This document shows positions 37,311-46,273 of a stretch of DNA of 64,000 nt, piece after piece. Made by a program: the position numbers and the translations under genes. Positions within the stretch are counted from its first letter, which is position 1. Each line of letters opens with the position of its first letter. Under the pieces are notes generated by a model. That model saw only the letters and a program-made list of their open reading frames with translations. It was not told the origin of the DNA and made no database searches. The DNA lies in the NCBI RefSeq assembly GCF_003049575.1, contig NZ_PYWI01000007.1, positions 62,001-126,000 on the forward strand, in the 5' to 3' direction. Origin of the DNA: Lysinibacillus parviboronicapiens. GTDB taxonomy: Bacteria > Bacillota > Bacilli > Bacillales_A > Planococcaceae.

Positions 37311-37480
37311 ATAGAAAACCCCTTCACTCACGACAAGTTGAAGGGGTCACGTACTTTATACGTTGAACCGTTCTCTCATCTTTCAAAGAAAATTTCTTTG
37401 GGTGATTTGGCACCTTTTCACTAATGTGATGGTTGCCGGGCTTCATCGGGCACTTCCCTCCGCCACTCTTCATAAGAGTT
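37311..37480 (-). ncRNA. SAM-I (S-box) riboswitch with terminator
   Basis: Read on the minus strand, the aptamer runs from about 37478 to 37373, with P1 strands CTCTTAT and ATGAGAG pairing exactly. It contains GGCGGAGGGAAGTGCCC, GAAGCCCGGCAACC and GGTGCCAAATC, the conserved S-box core. The expression platform ends in a terminator stem CCCCTTCA/TGAAGGGG (37339-37346 with 37319-37326) followed by TTTTCTAT. High SAM should stop transcription before metN. Confidence 0.95.
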
Positions 37481-37555
37481 CGATATTTTATTTTTATTTA
37501 AAACTTATGCTGAAATAAAATTAATATAGTTGATACTTTACCATGCTAGTAAAGT

Positions 37556-37867
37556 TCAGTCAATTGGTTTTTTTAACAATTCGTATAAAAATGGTACGGA
37601 TTGAAAAGCATATACCTTTTCTGTAACTTTTTCGCCATCACTTATAAGTAAACATGGTACACTTTCTATTTGGTAATCATAAGCTATTTGCTCCATAAAA
37701 TTCATATTCGCTTTACCAAGCTGTAACTGTGGCAGCAATTGCTCAACAATATCCATCATTTTTGATGCGACTGCACACGTCCCACACATTGGTGTATATA
37801 AATAAAAGGCAGTTTTTTCACCAGACTGCATCGCCGCTTTCCACTGCTCTTTTGACCATTCTTCCAT
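37556..37867 (-). CDS. yusE: Thioredoxin-like protein YusE
   Basis: 103 aa thioredoxin-fold protein with the redox motif CGTC in LYTPMCGTCAVAS and the cis-proline region SVPCLLI. It is probably a cytoplasmic thiol-disulfide protein of unknown partner. The ATG at 37867 is preferred to a TTG four codons upstream. It follows yusF closely (14 bp), as in B. subtilis. Confidence 0.85.
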   Translation of the reverse strand: MEEWSKEQWKAAMQSGEKTAFYLYTPMCGTCAVASKMMDIVEQLLPQLQLGKANMNFMEQIAYDYQIESVPCLLISDGEKVTEKVYAFQSVPFLYELLKKPID

Positions 37868-37881
37868 CTTTTCACGCAACC

Positions 37882-38223
37882 TTACAAAATATATTCATTA
37901 TGGATGGAGAAATGCGCGCGCAGTAAAATCATCGCTAGCACTTTCCTCGGTGTCGTCTCTACTTCTTTATAGGTTGGCATCGTGCGTAAATGCTCCGCCT
38001 CTGGATAATGTCTGTCCATTAATGCCCGTAGCTTATCACCTGATGCATCTGCATCAAAAAATGTGTATAGCTCACACCCCTCATAAGGATCGAGAAGCTC
38101 TTCTAATTGATGAACACCGATTGTACCATTTGTACACAGTATAAGTACATTCTCATTCAAAATAGGTTCAATTTGAAGCTTATCCGAACGGCCTTCCACG
38201 ATTAAGCATTTCCCTCCGAACAT
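37882..38223 (-). CDS. yusF: Small Toprim-domain protein YusF
   Basis: 113 aa, essentially one Toprim fold: LIVEGRSDK with the catalytic Glu and FFDADASGDK in the place of the DxD motif. It resembles the RNase M5/DnaG Toprim core alone and matches B. subtilis YusF in size and position. Its activity is unknown. ATG at 38223, with GGGGGTG upstream; a GTG one codon earlier is possible. Confidence 0.85.
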   Translation of the reverse strand: MFGGKCLIVEGRSDKLQIEPILNENVLILCTNGTIGVHQLEELLDPYEGCELYTFFDADASGDKLRALMDRHYPEAEHLRTMPTYKEVETTPRKVLAMILLRAHFSIHNEYIL

Positions 38224-38275
38224 CACGACACCCCCATTTAAACATCAACCCACTATACCCTATTATATAATAAAA

Positions 38276-38297
38276 AACGCCGGTAATCTCCGACGTT
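38276..38297 (-). terminator. Terminator of gcvH
   Basis: An 8-bp stem AACGCCGG/CCGACGTT (one mismatch) is followed on the minus strand by TTTTTTATTATA, 22 bp past the gcvH stop codon. Confidence 0.85.
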
Positions 38298-38319
38298 TCC
38301 ATGTGTTACAGGCTTATCA

Positions 38320-38700
38320 TTATTCAGCAATCATTTCTTCGTATTGTTCTGCTGTCATAAGTTTTTCAATTTCTGATGTGTCAGCAGGCTCTACAACGAT
38401 CATCCATGCTTTTTCATATGGTGATTCATTTACGAATTCCGGGCTATCTTCTAAATCAGCATTTACTTCAACTACTTTACCTGAAATAGGCGCGTATAAT
38501 TCAGAAACAGTTTTTACTGATTCTACACTACCGAATGGATCATCTGTTTTGATTTCGTCGCCAACTTGTGGAAGCTCAACGAAAACGATATCTCCAAGTT
38601 CAGATTGTGCGAAGTGTGAAATACCGATACGTACTTTACCATCTTCTACTTTTACCCATTCATGTTCTTCAGAGTATCGTAAGTCTTTAGGTGTGCTCAT
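38320..38700 (-). CDS. gcvH: Glycine cleavage system H protein
   Basis: 126 aa lipoyl carrier. YSEEHEWVK at the N-terminus, [10 protein letters not shown] and the lipoyl-lysine motif [18 protein letters not shown]. It shuttles the aminomethyl group in glycine cleavage and is also a lipoate relay protein in Firmicutes. The ATG at 38700 has GGAGGGG about 8 nt upstream; a longer frame starts 23 codons earlier without support. The other gcv genes are not in the window, as in B. subtilis where gcvH stands apart. Confidence 0.96.
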   Translation of the reverse strand: MSTPKDLRYSEEHEWVKVEDGKVRIGISHFAQSELGDIVFVELPQVGDEIKTDDPFGSVESVKTVSELYAPISGKVVEVNADLEDSPEFVNESPYEKAWMIVVEPADTSEIEKLMTAEQYEEMIAE

Positions 38701-38781
38701 GCAAAAAACCCCTCCATAAATATGTAATATATTCACTATCAGTGTGCCATACTTCTCCCATAAAAACAAGGATAAAAGCGG

Positions 38782-39138
38782 TTATTTCCAAGCATGCTCA
38801 AATTCGGATTCTTTAAACCCTAATGTCACTTTTTCTCCATCAGTAACGATTGGTCGTTTAATCAGCATACCATCTGATGCAAGTAGTGTCAGTTGCTCTT
38901 CTTCCGACATTTCAGCAAGTCTATCCTTCAAGCCAAGCTCGCGATATTTCATACCAGAAGTATTAAAAAATTTCTTCAATGGTTGCCCACTTGCTTGCCA
39001 AAAGCTCTCTAATTGTTCCTTTGTTGGTGGTTGTTCCACGATGTGTACCTCTTCAAATGAAACACCATTGTCAGTTAACCATTTTTGTGCTTTTTTACAT
39101 GTCGTACATTTTGGATAATGGATAAATTGAATCGTCAT
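38782..39138 (-). CDS. yusI: ArsC/Spx-family protein YusI
   Basis: 118 aa, ArsC/Spx thioredoxin-like fold with CTTC at residues 11-14 (HYPKCTTCKKAQKWL), followed by a KKFFNTSGMKYRELGLKD helix and the LIKRPIV strand. B. subtilis YusI has the same size and place. True arsenate reduction is not implied; the relatives include regulators such as Spx. GAGGAG precedes the ATG. Confidence 0.87.
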   Translation of the reverse strand: MTIQFIHYPKCTTCKKAQKWLTDNGVSFEEVHIVEQPPTKEQLESFWQASGQPLKKFFNTSGMKYRELGLKDRLAEMSEEEQLTLLASDGMLIKRPIVTDGEKVTLGFKESEFEHAWK

Positions 39139-39214
39139 ATGTAGGCTCCTCTACAGTCATTTTCTGTAGTATACCATCATAGCTGTCATGAACCAAAATG
39201 AAACCTTTTGAGAA

Positions 39215-39275
39215 GTTCTATCCGTCACTTTTGTCGTTCTATCCATCACTTTCGCGATTCTATCCGCTTCACGCA
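39215..39275. repeat. 21-bp tandem repeat, three units
   Basis: TATCCG/TATCCA occur at 39219, 39240 and 39261, exactly 21 bp apart, each inside a unit like GTTCTATCCGTCACTTTTGTC. The same unit is found at 19705-19746. Confidence 0.65.
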
Positions 39276-39278
39276 AAA

Positions 39279-39308
39279 AACTAGCTACCTTATAACGAGT
39301 AGCTAGTT
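39279..39308 (-). terminator. Terminator of fadE
   Basis: A perfect 10-bp stem AACTAGCTAC/GTAGCTAGTT (39279-39288 with 39299-39308) is followed by TTTTGCG on the minus strand, 12 bp past the stop codon. Confidence 0.88.
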
Positions 39309-39319
39309 CATGATATATT

Positions 39320-41104
39320 CTAGACGATGAATTTTTCAGCTTCAATTAGTTTAACAGAAGCTTCACGTTTCTTCGCAATTAGGTTATAAGGATTGTTACG
39401 CGTTAGCTTACGTAACGCAGACAATGTCATGCGGGCAGCATCTCCATCCGCTGAAGCAAGAATTGTATCTTTCGCTTCTTTTTCAATTTCTGCAAAGGCC
39501 TCTTGGCAGAAGATTTGTGTATAGAGAAGTTTTTGATGTGCTTTGTCTACTCCGTCACGTGCAATGGCCTTTTCTGTGCGTAATACAACTGATTCCATTG
39601 CAAATAGTTGGTTAGCAATGTTGGCGATATTCACAAGCACTTCTTGCTCTTGATCGAGTTTTGCACCGAAGCGTTGTGCAGCCATACCAGCAGCTAACAC
39701 AGCAATTTTCTTCGCATTTTTCACAAGATATTTCTCTTGTGCTAAAGTTTCCGTGCCCACTTCTTCAGGCATTAACATCAGCAACTCTTGCTGTAAGTTT
39801 TGCGCCACTTGCAGTAAAGGAAGCTCACCTTTTAATGCTTTTTTCATGAATGTACCAGGCACAATCATACGATTAATTTCATTTGTTCCTTCGAAAATAC
39901 GGTTAATACGTGAGTCGCGGTAAATACGCTCTACTTCATACTCTGCCATAAAGCCATAGCCACCGTGTAATTGCACCGCTTCATCTGCAATGTAATCTAA
40001 TGTTTCTGAACCGAAAACTTTTGCAATAGAACATTCAATTGCATATTCAGCAATGGCATCTGCAATCACTTTTCCTTGCTTTTGTTCTTCAGGACTTAAC
40101 ATGCTTAAACGATCTTCGAATAATCCTACTGTACGATAATTTAAGGATTCTGACGCATATAATTGAGACGCCATAGTTGATAATTTTTCTTTTGTTAAGT
40201 TGAAGTCAGATAGCTTCGTTTTGAATTGCTGACGTTGATTTGTATACTGAATGGCAAGCTCTAAAGCACGTTTTGATCCACCAATTGTGCCAACACCTAA
40301 TTTATAACGACCGATGTTTAAGATATTGAATGCAATCACATGGCCACGACCCACTTCACCTAACAAGTTTTCAACAGGTACTTCTGCATCTTCAAGTACT
40401 AGTGTACGAGTTGAAGATGATTTAATGCCCATTTTCTTCTCTTCGGGACCAACCGAAACACCACTATATGCACGTTCTACGATAAATGCCGAGAATTTAT
40501 CGCCATCGATTTTTGCATAAACAACAAATACATCAGCAAAACCAGCGTTTGTAATCCATTGTTTTTCACCGTTTAATACATAATGTGTACCTGCAGCATT
40601 TAACTTTGCAGTCGTTTTAGCACCTAATGCATCAGAACCTGAACCTGGTTCTGTTAATGCGTATGCTGCGATTAATTCGCCAGAAGCAAGTTTTGGTAAA
40701 TACTTTTTCTTTTGTTCTTCATTTCCGAAAAGTACGATTGGCAATGAACCAATTCCAACGTGCGCACCATGCGTAATGGAGAAGCCACCTGCTACAGACA
40801 TTTTTTCTGCGATTAATGCAGAAGAAACTTTGTCTAAGCCAAGACCTTCATATTCCTCAGGTACATCAGCCCCTAGTAAACCGAGTTCACCAGCACTTTT
40901 TAATAAACGTACTGAATGTTCAAACTCGTGATGCTCTAAGTTCTCAACTACAGGTAATACTTCGTTTGCAACATACTCTTCAGTCGTTTTTGCAATCATT
41001 TTATGCTCATCTGTGAAATCTTCGGGTGTAAATACACGATCTAATTCCACGTCTTCAATGATAAATCTGCCGCCTTTAATGATATCCGTTGTTTTTTCTG
41101 TCAT
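39320..41104 (-). CDS. fadE: Acyl-CoA dehydrogenase FadE (YusJ type)
   Basis: 594 aa FAD enzyme for the first step of beta-oxidation. YALTEPGSGSDA, KQWITNAGFADVFVV, GIKSSSTRTLVLEDAEVP and QLHGGYGFMAEYEVERIYRD are family blocks. The Glu in IFEGTNEINR is the catalytic-base region. The extra ~200 C-terminal residues match the long YusJ form rather than the ~380-residue short form. The ATG at 41104 has GGGAGGAA upstream. It follows fadA after a 138-bp gap that contains a large hairpin and a short palindrome. Confidence 0.93.
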   Translation of the reverse strand: MTEKTTDIIKGGRFIIEDVELDRVFTPEDFTDEHKMIAKTTEEYVANEVLPVVENLEHHEFEHSVRLLKSAGELGLLGADVPEEYEGLGLDKVSSALIAEKMSVAGGFSITHGAHVGIGSLPIVLFGNEEQKKKYLPKLASGELIAAYALTEPGSGSDALGAKTTAKLNAAGTHYVLNGEKQWITNAGFADVFVVYAKIDGDKFSAFIVERAYSGVSVGPEEKKMGIKSSSTRTLVLEDAEVPVENLLGEVGRGHVIAFNILNIGRYKLGVGTIGGSKRALELAIQYTNQRQQFKTKLSDFNLTKEKLSTMASQLYASESLNYRTVGLFEDRLSMLSPEEQKQGKVIADAIAEYAIECSIAKVFGSETLDYIADEAVQLHGGYGFMAEYEVERIYRDSRINRIFEGTNEINRMIVPGTFMKKALKGELPLLQVAQNLQQELLMLMPEEVGTETLAQEKYLVKNAKKIAVLAAGMAAQRFGAKLDQEQEVLVNIANIANQLFAMESVVLRTEKAIARDGVDKAHQKLLYTQIFCQEAFAEIEKEAKDTILASADGDAARMTLSALRKLTRNNPYNLIAKKREASVKLIEAEKFIV

Positions 41105-41128
41105 GTTAAATTCCTCCCTAGTTTTATG

Positions 41129-41160
41129 GTGCCTGGCACTCACACAATTTTCACACAATT
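41129..41160. repeat. GTGCC-T-GGCAC palindrome and CACACAATT direct repeats before fadE
   Basis: A perfect 5-bp-arm palindrome (41129-41139) is followed by two CACACAATT copies 11 bp apart (41141 and 41152). It lies just upstream of the fadE ribosome binding site. It could be a binding site or a remnant of a dispersed repeat. Confidence 0.4.
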
Positions 41161-41179
41161 ACAATTGTCATATATAGAA

Positions 41180-41231
41180 AAGCTCGCAGTACTTTGTTCG
41201 GAGGCAACCGAAAACGCAATACCCCGAGCTT
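41180..41231 (-). terminator. Hairpin between fadA and fadE, weak or partial terminator
   Basis: Outer arms AAGCTCG/CGAGCTT (41180-41186 with 41225-41231) enclose an inner TTCGG/CCGAA stem (41197-41201 with 41208-41212). On the minus strand it is followed by TTCTATATA, a poor T-run. It may reduce, rather than stop, read-through into fadE. Confidence 0.5.
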
Positions 41232-41242
41232 AACTAGTAAAG

Positions 41243-42415
41243 TTATATTATTTCAAATACTCCAGCAGCACCCATACCGCCACCGATACACATTGTCACG
41301 ACACCATATTTCTTGCCTTGACGTTTCAGCTCATGAATGAGCTTTAATGTTAAAATTGCGCCTGTTGCGCCGAGTGGATGTCCTAATGCAATTGCTCCAC
41401 CATTTACATTGACCTTTTCTTGGTCGATACCTAAATGACGAACAACCTGTAATGATTGTGAAGCAAATGCTTCGTTAATTTCCCACAGGTCTATATCCTC
41501 AATAGCAAGACCTGCAATTTCAAGTGCTTTTGGGACAGCAACGATTGGACCAATCCCCATTACTTCAGGTGGTACACCGCCAACTGCAAAGCCTAAAAAC
41601 TTCGCCATTGGAGTCATTCCTTGCTTTTCTGCTTCCTCACGATCCATTACTAACACAGCTGCTGCTCCATCAGAAGTTTGTGAAGCGTTTCCTGCTGTAA
41701 CACTTCCTTTCACATGGAAAGCTGGGCGAAGCTTCGCTAAACCTTCAACAGATGTGCCTGAGCGCACACCTTCATCCATACTGAAAGTGAATTTCTTTAC
41801 TTGTGGTTTGTTATTGTCGTCCACATAATGTTGTTCCACTTCGATAGGTACAATTTCATCATTGAACTTACCTTCTTTAATGGCTTTCTCTGCTAGCTCA
41901 TGTGAACGCACCGCAAAAGCATCCTGATCTTCACGACTCACATTGTATTGACGTGCCACTTCCTCAGCTGTATGCCCCATCCCCATGTAATATTGTGGTG
42001 CAGTTTCAGCTAATGCCGGATTTAAGCGAGGTGTATTGCCGACCATTGGCACCATACTCATTGATTCAACGCCACCCGCAAGAATCGCCTTTGAATGGCC
42101 AAGCATAACGCGCTCAGCGGCGTAAGCAATTGCTTGTAAACCTGAAGAACAGAATCGATTGATCGTTAGTGCAGGCGTTGTATCTGGTAATCCTGCAAGA
42201 GCCCCAATGCTCCGCGCTACATTCATGCCTTGCTCTGCTTCTGGCATCGCACAACCTAATATTAAATCATCCACTGGACCTTCATAGCCCGCTCTTTTTA
42301 ATGTTTCTTTGACAACAATTGCCCCAAAATCATCTGGTCTGACTGTTGCTAAAGAACCTTTTTTCGCTTTTCCAATAGGAGTTCGTGCTCCTGCTACAAT
42401 AACGGCTTCACGCAT
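41243..42415 (-). CDS. fadA: 3-ketoacyl-CoA thiolase FadA
   Basis: 390 aa thiolase for the last step of beta-oxidation. The nucleophile Cys lies in [20 protein letters not shown] and [15 protein letters not shown] carry the His, and the second Cys lies in [13 protein letters not shown]. All catalytic residues are present. AGGGGGA precedes the ATG. It starts 52 bp after fadN on the same strand. Confidence 0.96.
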   Translation of the reverse strand: MREAVIVAGARTPIGKAKKGSLATVRPDDFGAIVVKETLKRAGYEGPVDDLILGCAMPEAEQGMNVARSIGALAGLPDTTPALTINRFCSSGLQAIAYAAERVMLGHSKAILAGGVESMSMVPMVGNTPRLNPALAETAPQYYMGMGHTAEEVARQYNVSREDQDAFAVRSHELAEKAIKEGKFNDEIVPIEVEQHYVDDNNKPQVKKFTFSMDEGVRSGTSVEGLAKLRPAFHVKGSVTAGNASQTSDGAAAVLVMDREEAEKQGMTPMAKFLGFAVGGVPPEVMGIGPIVAVPKALEIAGLAIEDIDLWEINEAFASQSLQVVRHLGIDQEKVNVNGGAIALGHPLGATGAILTLKLIHELKRQGKKYGVVTMCIGGGMGAAGVFEII

Positions 42416-42467
42416 TCTCTAAATCCCCCTTTGTGTCCTGTGTAAAATATAGTCATAAACGCCTTCA

Positions 42468-44852
42468 TTAGTTACGAAGTGGTTTGCCTTTTAAAAGCAT
42501 GTGTTGCATTCTTTGTTGTGACAACGGTTCAGCTACTAAACTTAAGAAAGCTTCACGCTCAAGATTTAATAGGTATTGTTCGTCAACTAATGTGCCATAC
42601 GGAACTTTACCACCTGCGATAACATAAGCTAACTTTTTGGCAATTTTTAAATCATGCTCACTAATAAAGCCTGATTCAAACATACCTTGTGCACCGATCA
42701 GTAGTGTTCCATAACCTGATGCACCTACAACAGGGATTTTTGCTGGCACTGGTGCTTGGTAGCCCGCTTCATATAGTGCTAATGCTGCTTGCTTTGCATC
42801 ATAAATTTGGTGATCTGGATTCACAGAAATACCATCTGCAAAATCTAGGAAGTTATTAACACGTGCCTCTTCACCTGACGTAGAAACCTTTGCCATCGCA
42901 ATTGTTTCAAATACTTTATTGGCAATATTTTGATAGTCTACCTCCACGCCATTCGGTAAACCTTTGATGAATTTTTGGTAAAGTGCTTTATTACCTCCAC
43001 CACCAGGAATTAGTCCAACGCCAACTTCCACTAAGCCCATATAGGTTTCCATCGTTGCTTGAATATGTGCAGCCGGTAAGCAAACCTCTGCGCCTCCACC
43101 AAGTGTCATAGCAAACGGTGCCGCAACTACTGGCTTGCGAGAATACTTAATTTTTTGCATCGCATCTTGGAAAGCTTTTATAACGAAATCAAGCTCAAAA
43201 ATGTTATCATCCTGTGCTTCTACTAAAATCATACCTAGATTTGCACCTACGCAGAAATTTTTGCCTTGGTTACCAATGACTAAGCCTTTATAGTTAGCTT
43301 CTACTTCATCAATAGCAAAGTTAATCATTTGAATGATATCTAAACCAATAGCATTGGATTGAGAATGGAACTCTAGCAATGCAATGCCATCACCCAAATC
43401 TATTAAGCTAGCACCTGTATTCGATTTGATAACACCATGTTTTTTCTTGTAGCGCTTTACATTAATTTCTTTTTCATTTACCGGTACTTTCATGTATTCT
43501 GTACCGTTGTAGTACGCTAAATCACCATCAATTTCAGCATAGAACGTGTCAAAGCCATTCGCTAACATATCTTTGACGAAGGCTGGTACTACACGACCTT
43601 CCGCCTCCATTTTTGCCACGGATTCTTTAACGCCGATTGCGTCCCAAATCTCAAATGGACCTTGTTGCCAACCGAAGCCCCATTTCATCGCATTATCAAT
43701 GGCTACAATATCATCAGCAATTTCACCGTGTAGCTGTGCAGAGTAAATTAATGTTGGCGCAAAAATACGCCATAATAAGTCCCCTGTACGATCCTTCGCA
43801 TATGTCAATGCTTTTACTTTGTTTGCTAGACCACGTGCCTGTTTTGCTAATTCAATAGAAGGAGTTTGCAATTTCTTCACTGGACTATATTCTAATGTAT
43901 TTGGGTCAATTTCTAATATTTCTTTACCTTTTTTTACAAAGAAACCTTGCCCAGATTTCGCCCCTAGCCAGCCATTAGTTACCATTTTTTGCAAGAATTC
44001 TGGTACTGCAAACACCTGCTGCTCTTCATCTGTTGTTTGGTCATATACATTCTTCGCTACATGAATAAATGTATCTAGTCCGACAACATCTAAAGTACGG
44101 AATGTTGCTGATTTCGGACGGCCGATTAATGGACCTGTTACAGAGTCTACCTCACCGACCGAATAGCCACCCTTCATCATTTCTTGCAATGTGACAAGTA
44201 AACCATATGTTCCAATACGGTTAGCAATGAAGTTTGGCGTATCCTTAGCAAGAACAACCCCTTTTCCAAGGATGTCTTCACCAAATGTCTTCATAAAATT
44301 GATGACTTCAGGTGCTGTCGTCTTTGCTGGAACCACTTCAAGTAATTTCAAATAACGTGGTGGGTTGAAGAAATGCGTCCCTAGGAAGTGCTTTTGGAAA
44401 TCTTCTGAGCGTCCCTCCGCCATTGCATTAATGCTAATTCCCGATGTATTCGAACTGATGATTGTACCAGGTGTACGCACAGCATCAATTTTTTCATATA
44501 GATTTTGCTTGATGGCTAAATTCTCAACGACTACTTCAATAATCCAATCGACGTCCTTTAGCTTTGCTAAATCATCCTCAAAGTTACCGACTGTTAGTAG
44601 TGATAAATTTTGCTTAGAAGTAAGTGGTGCCGGTTTTTGCTTAACTAACTTTTGTAGAGCTCCCTGTGCAAAGCGATTGCGTACAGCTGGATGCGCAAGA
44701 GTAAGTCCCTTTGCCTCTTCCTCTTTTGTTAGTTCTTTCGGTGCAATATCTAGTAATAGTGTTGGAATACCGATGTTTGCTAAATGTGCTGCAATTCCAG
44801 AACCCATTACACCAGAACCTAGAACAGCTGCTTTGTTAATATTGTAAGTCAC
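42468..44852 (-). CDS. fadN: 3-hydroxyacyl-CoA dehydrogenase / enoyl-CoA hydratase FadN
   Basis: 794 aa fused enzyme. The N-terminal hydroxyacyl-CoA dehydrogenase has AAVLGSGVMGSGIAAHLA (NAD site) and LGTHFFNPPRYLKLLEVV. The C-terminal enoyl-CoA hydratase/isomerase-like part has GKNFCVGANLG and LGGGAEVCLPA. This dehydrogenase-first order is that of B. subtilis FadN and the reverse of E. coli FadB. The start is taken as GTG at 44852, 8 nt after GGGGG; a TTG two codons earlier is too close to the ribosome binding site. It is first in the fadN-fadA-fadE group, behind a FadR-type operator. Confidence 0.95.
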   Translation of the reverse strand: MTYNINKAAVLGSGVMGSGIAAHLANIGIPTLLLDIAPKELTKEEEAKGLTLAHPAVRNRFAQGALQKLVKQKPAPLTSKQNLSLLTVGNFEDDLAKLKDVDWIIEVVVENLAIKQNLYEKIDAVRTPGTIISSNTSGISINAMAEGRSEDFQKHFLGTHFFNPPRYLKLLEVVPAKTTAPEVINFMKTFGEDILGKGVVLAKDTPNFIANRIGTYGLLVTLQEMMKGGYSVGEVDSVTGPLIGRPKSATFRTLDVVGLDTFIHVAKNVYDQTTDEEQQVFAVPEFLQKMVTNGWLGAKSGQGFFVKKGKEILEIDPNTLEYSPVKKLQTPSIELAKQARGLANKVKALTYAKDRTGDLLWRIFAPTLIYSAQLHGEIADDIVAIDNAMKWGFGWQQGPFEIWDAIGVKESVAKMEAEGRVVPAFVKDMLANGFDTFYAEIDGDLAYYNGTEYMKVPVNEKEINVKRYKKKHGVIKSNTGASLIDLGDGIALLEFHSQSNAIGLDIIQMINFAIDEVEANYKGLVIGNQGKNFCVGANLGMILVEAQDDNIFELDFVIKAFQDAMQKIKYSRKPVVAAPFAMTLGGGAEVCLPAAHIQATMETYMGLVEVGVGLIPGGGGNKALYQKFIKGLPNGVEVDYQNIANKVFETIAMAKVSTSGEEARVNNFLDFADGISVNPDHQIYDAKQAALALYEAGYQAPVPAKIPVVGASGYGTLLIGAQGMFESGFISEHDLKIAKKLAYVIAGGKVPYGTLVDEQYLLNLEREAFLSLVAEPLSQQRMQHMLLKGKPLRN

Positions 44853-44876
44853 AAGCAATTCCCCCTTATTCTCCCA

Positions 44877-44897
44877 TTGAATGAATAGCCATTCATT
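44877..44897 (-). promoter_or_regulatory. FadR-type operator upstream of fadN
   Basis: TTGAATGAATAGCCATTCAT is a near-perfect palindrome that fits the Bacillus FadR consensus TGAATGANTANTCATTCA except at one or two central positions. It lies about 25 bp before the fadN start, where repressor binding would block transcription until long-chain acyl-CoA appears. Confidence 0.8.
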
Positions 44898-45319
44898 TTT
44901 TGGCCAAAAAAAATCAAATTCGCCTGAGCGTATTTTAGTCCAGAAGTTGAATTAGACTAGCACAATTCAACATTTACCGCTTTCGTGCAATAAATTTGTG
45001 GAATACGCCTGCGGCATATCTTCGTTCAGTTGACATTTTGACAGATGATGAATAAAAAATTAACTAATTTTCACCGACTACCTCTCGAGGTAGCAGTCTT
45101 CCCCTGAAAAGAAGATAAAACTACTTTTTCTGTTTTTAGTGTAGATTATTTTGACTAAATTAGCAATCTTTTTTCTCCAATTATTTTTGCAGTATACAAC
45201 TTTTTTCGTTCTTTACGAGCGAAAATACGACAATAAGTAGATTCACAAAGAGCGTAAACAGATAACTTTCAGGATTAATAAAAAATGTGTAAAATGGAAC
45301 CAAGGAGAGTGAAATACTA
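44898..45319. other. Intergenic region between fadN and the thioredoxin gene
   Basis: About 420 bp without a gene. Two inverted repeats are visible: GTTGAATT/AATTCAAC (44946-44971) and CTACCT-CTCG-AGGTAG (45078-45093). Neither has a T-run. The stretch near 45000-45050 is richer in GC than the rest and may be a repeat remnant. It must also contain the thioredoxin promoter. Confidence 0.5.
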
Positions 45320-45634
45320 ATGAAAACAATTACAACTGCAGAACAATTTAATGAGCTGATCGCTGGCGAACAAAAGGTCCTAGTGAAATTTTATGCTGGC
45401 TGGTGCCCAGACTGCACTCGTATGAATATGTTCATCGACCCAATTATCGAAGAATACAATCAATATGACTGGTATGAGCTTAACCGTGATGAGCTTCCAG
45501 AAATCGCAGAAAAATATGATGTTATGGGTATTCCAAGCTTACTAATTTTCCAAAATGGTGAAAAATTAGCGCATTTACATAGTGCTAACGCAAAATCACC
45601 ACAGCAAGTTACCGAGTTTCTATCTGCTCAGTAA
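45320..45634 (+). CDS. Thioredoxin family protein (WCPDC type)
   Basis: 104 aa single thioredoxin domain. The active site is WCPDC in FYAGWCPDCTRM, with the cis-proline strand GIPSLLIFQNGE. The CPDC dipeptide differs from the CGPC of housekeeping thioredoxin and suggests a more oxidising or specialised role, as in the YtpP/YdbP group. AAGGAGAG precedes the ATG. Probably monocistronic, ending at the terminator at 45715-45742. Confidence 0.9.
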   Translation: MKTITTAEQFNELIAGEQKVLVKFYAGWCPDCTRMNMFIDPIIEEYNQYDWYELNRDELPEIAEKYDVMGIPSLLIFQNGEKLAHLHSANAKSPQQVTEFLSAQ

Positions 45635-45714
45635 TGATGCCAAAGGGCTTATCTTTCTGAGTCACTTAAGCTGTGAATGCGAAGTGACATCTTTCATCTA
45701 CACAAAAAAAAAGC

Positions 45715-45742
45715 AGCTGCATTTCTTCAATGAAATGCAGCT
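45715..45742. terminator. Bidirectional-looking terminator after the thioredoxin gene
   Basis: A perfect 11-bp stem (45715-45725 with 45732-45742) is followed by ATTTTTT and preceded by nine A. It lies 80 bp past the thioredoxin stop codon. Confidence 0.85.
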
Positions 45743-45763
45743 ATTTTTTAAAGGGAGCTATTT

Positions 45764-46273
45764 ATGCACTGTCAATTACCATTACAAGGAACATCACAAT
45801 ACGATGCATCTATCTCACCAAGCTATCGTAATTCTGCCTGTGGCCCAACTACTGTCCATGTTATCCTACAATACTTACATAATGACAAAAATATCCCTGC
45901 TGTTAACGAACTTTACACAATGCTTGGTGGCACCAAAATTGGTCTGTTTAAATGGCGCTTAATCCATAATCTTCGCAAGCTGTTTCCAACATGGGCTATA
46001 CGAGATTGTACTTTAAAAGAAGCCATGCAGGAAATTGATGAAGGTCGCCCCGTAGCGATGCGTTTCGATCGTTATTTTAGCTTACAATGGCGCGATAAAA
46101 AATCTGCTTATGCCTATCATTGGGTACCCCTCATTGGCTATGAAATTCACAACGATGAGCTCTTATTAATTTTTCATGATAATGGTGGTCCACATCGTGA
46201 TAGTAAAATACGTTCAACCTTTTATAAAGATAACAAGAAAGTATTGCGCTTTGTAAAAATCGCTCCTAACTAA
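45764..46273 (+). CDS. C39-like papain-fold protein
   Basis: 169 aa. It resembles a stand-alone peptidase C39-like (C39_2) domain: the Cys in NSACGPTTV, the His in YAYHWVPLIGYE and the Asn/Asp in FHDNGG form the expected catalytic set. No signal peptide or ABC domain is attached, so it is cytoplasmic or exported by another route. It could be a protease, an amidase or a non-proteolytic relative. GGGAG precedes the ATG. Its last 8 bp overlap the convergent exonuclease gene. Confidence 0.72.
   Translation: MHCQLPLQGTSQYDASISPSYRNSACGPTTVHVILQYLHNDKNIPAVNELYTMLGGTKIGLFKWRLIHNLRKLFPTWAIRDCTLKEAMQEIDEGRPVAMRFDRYFSLQWRDKKSAYAYHWVPLIGYEIHNDELLLIFHDNGGPHRDSKIRSTFYKDNKKVLRFVKIAPN

Noticed and set aside
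39157-39345. 62-residue minus-strand frame between yusI and fadE
   Set aside because: It consists of the 21-bp tandem repeat and the fadE terminator; the apparent RxTKVxDR repeat is a product of the DNA repeat.
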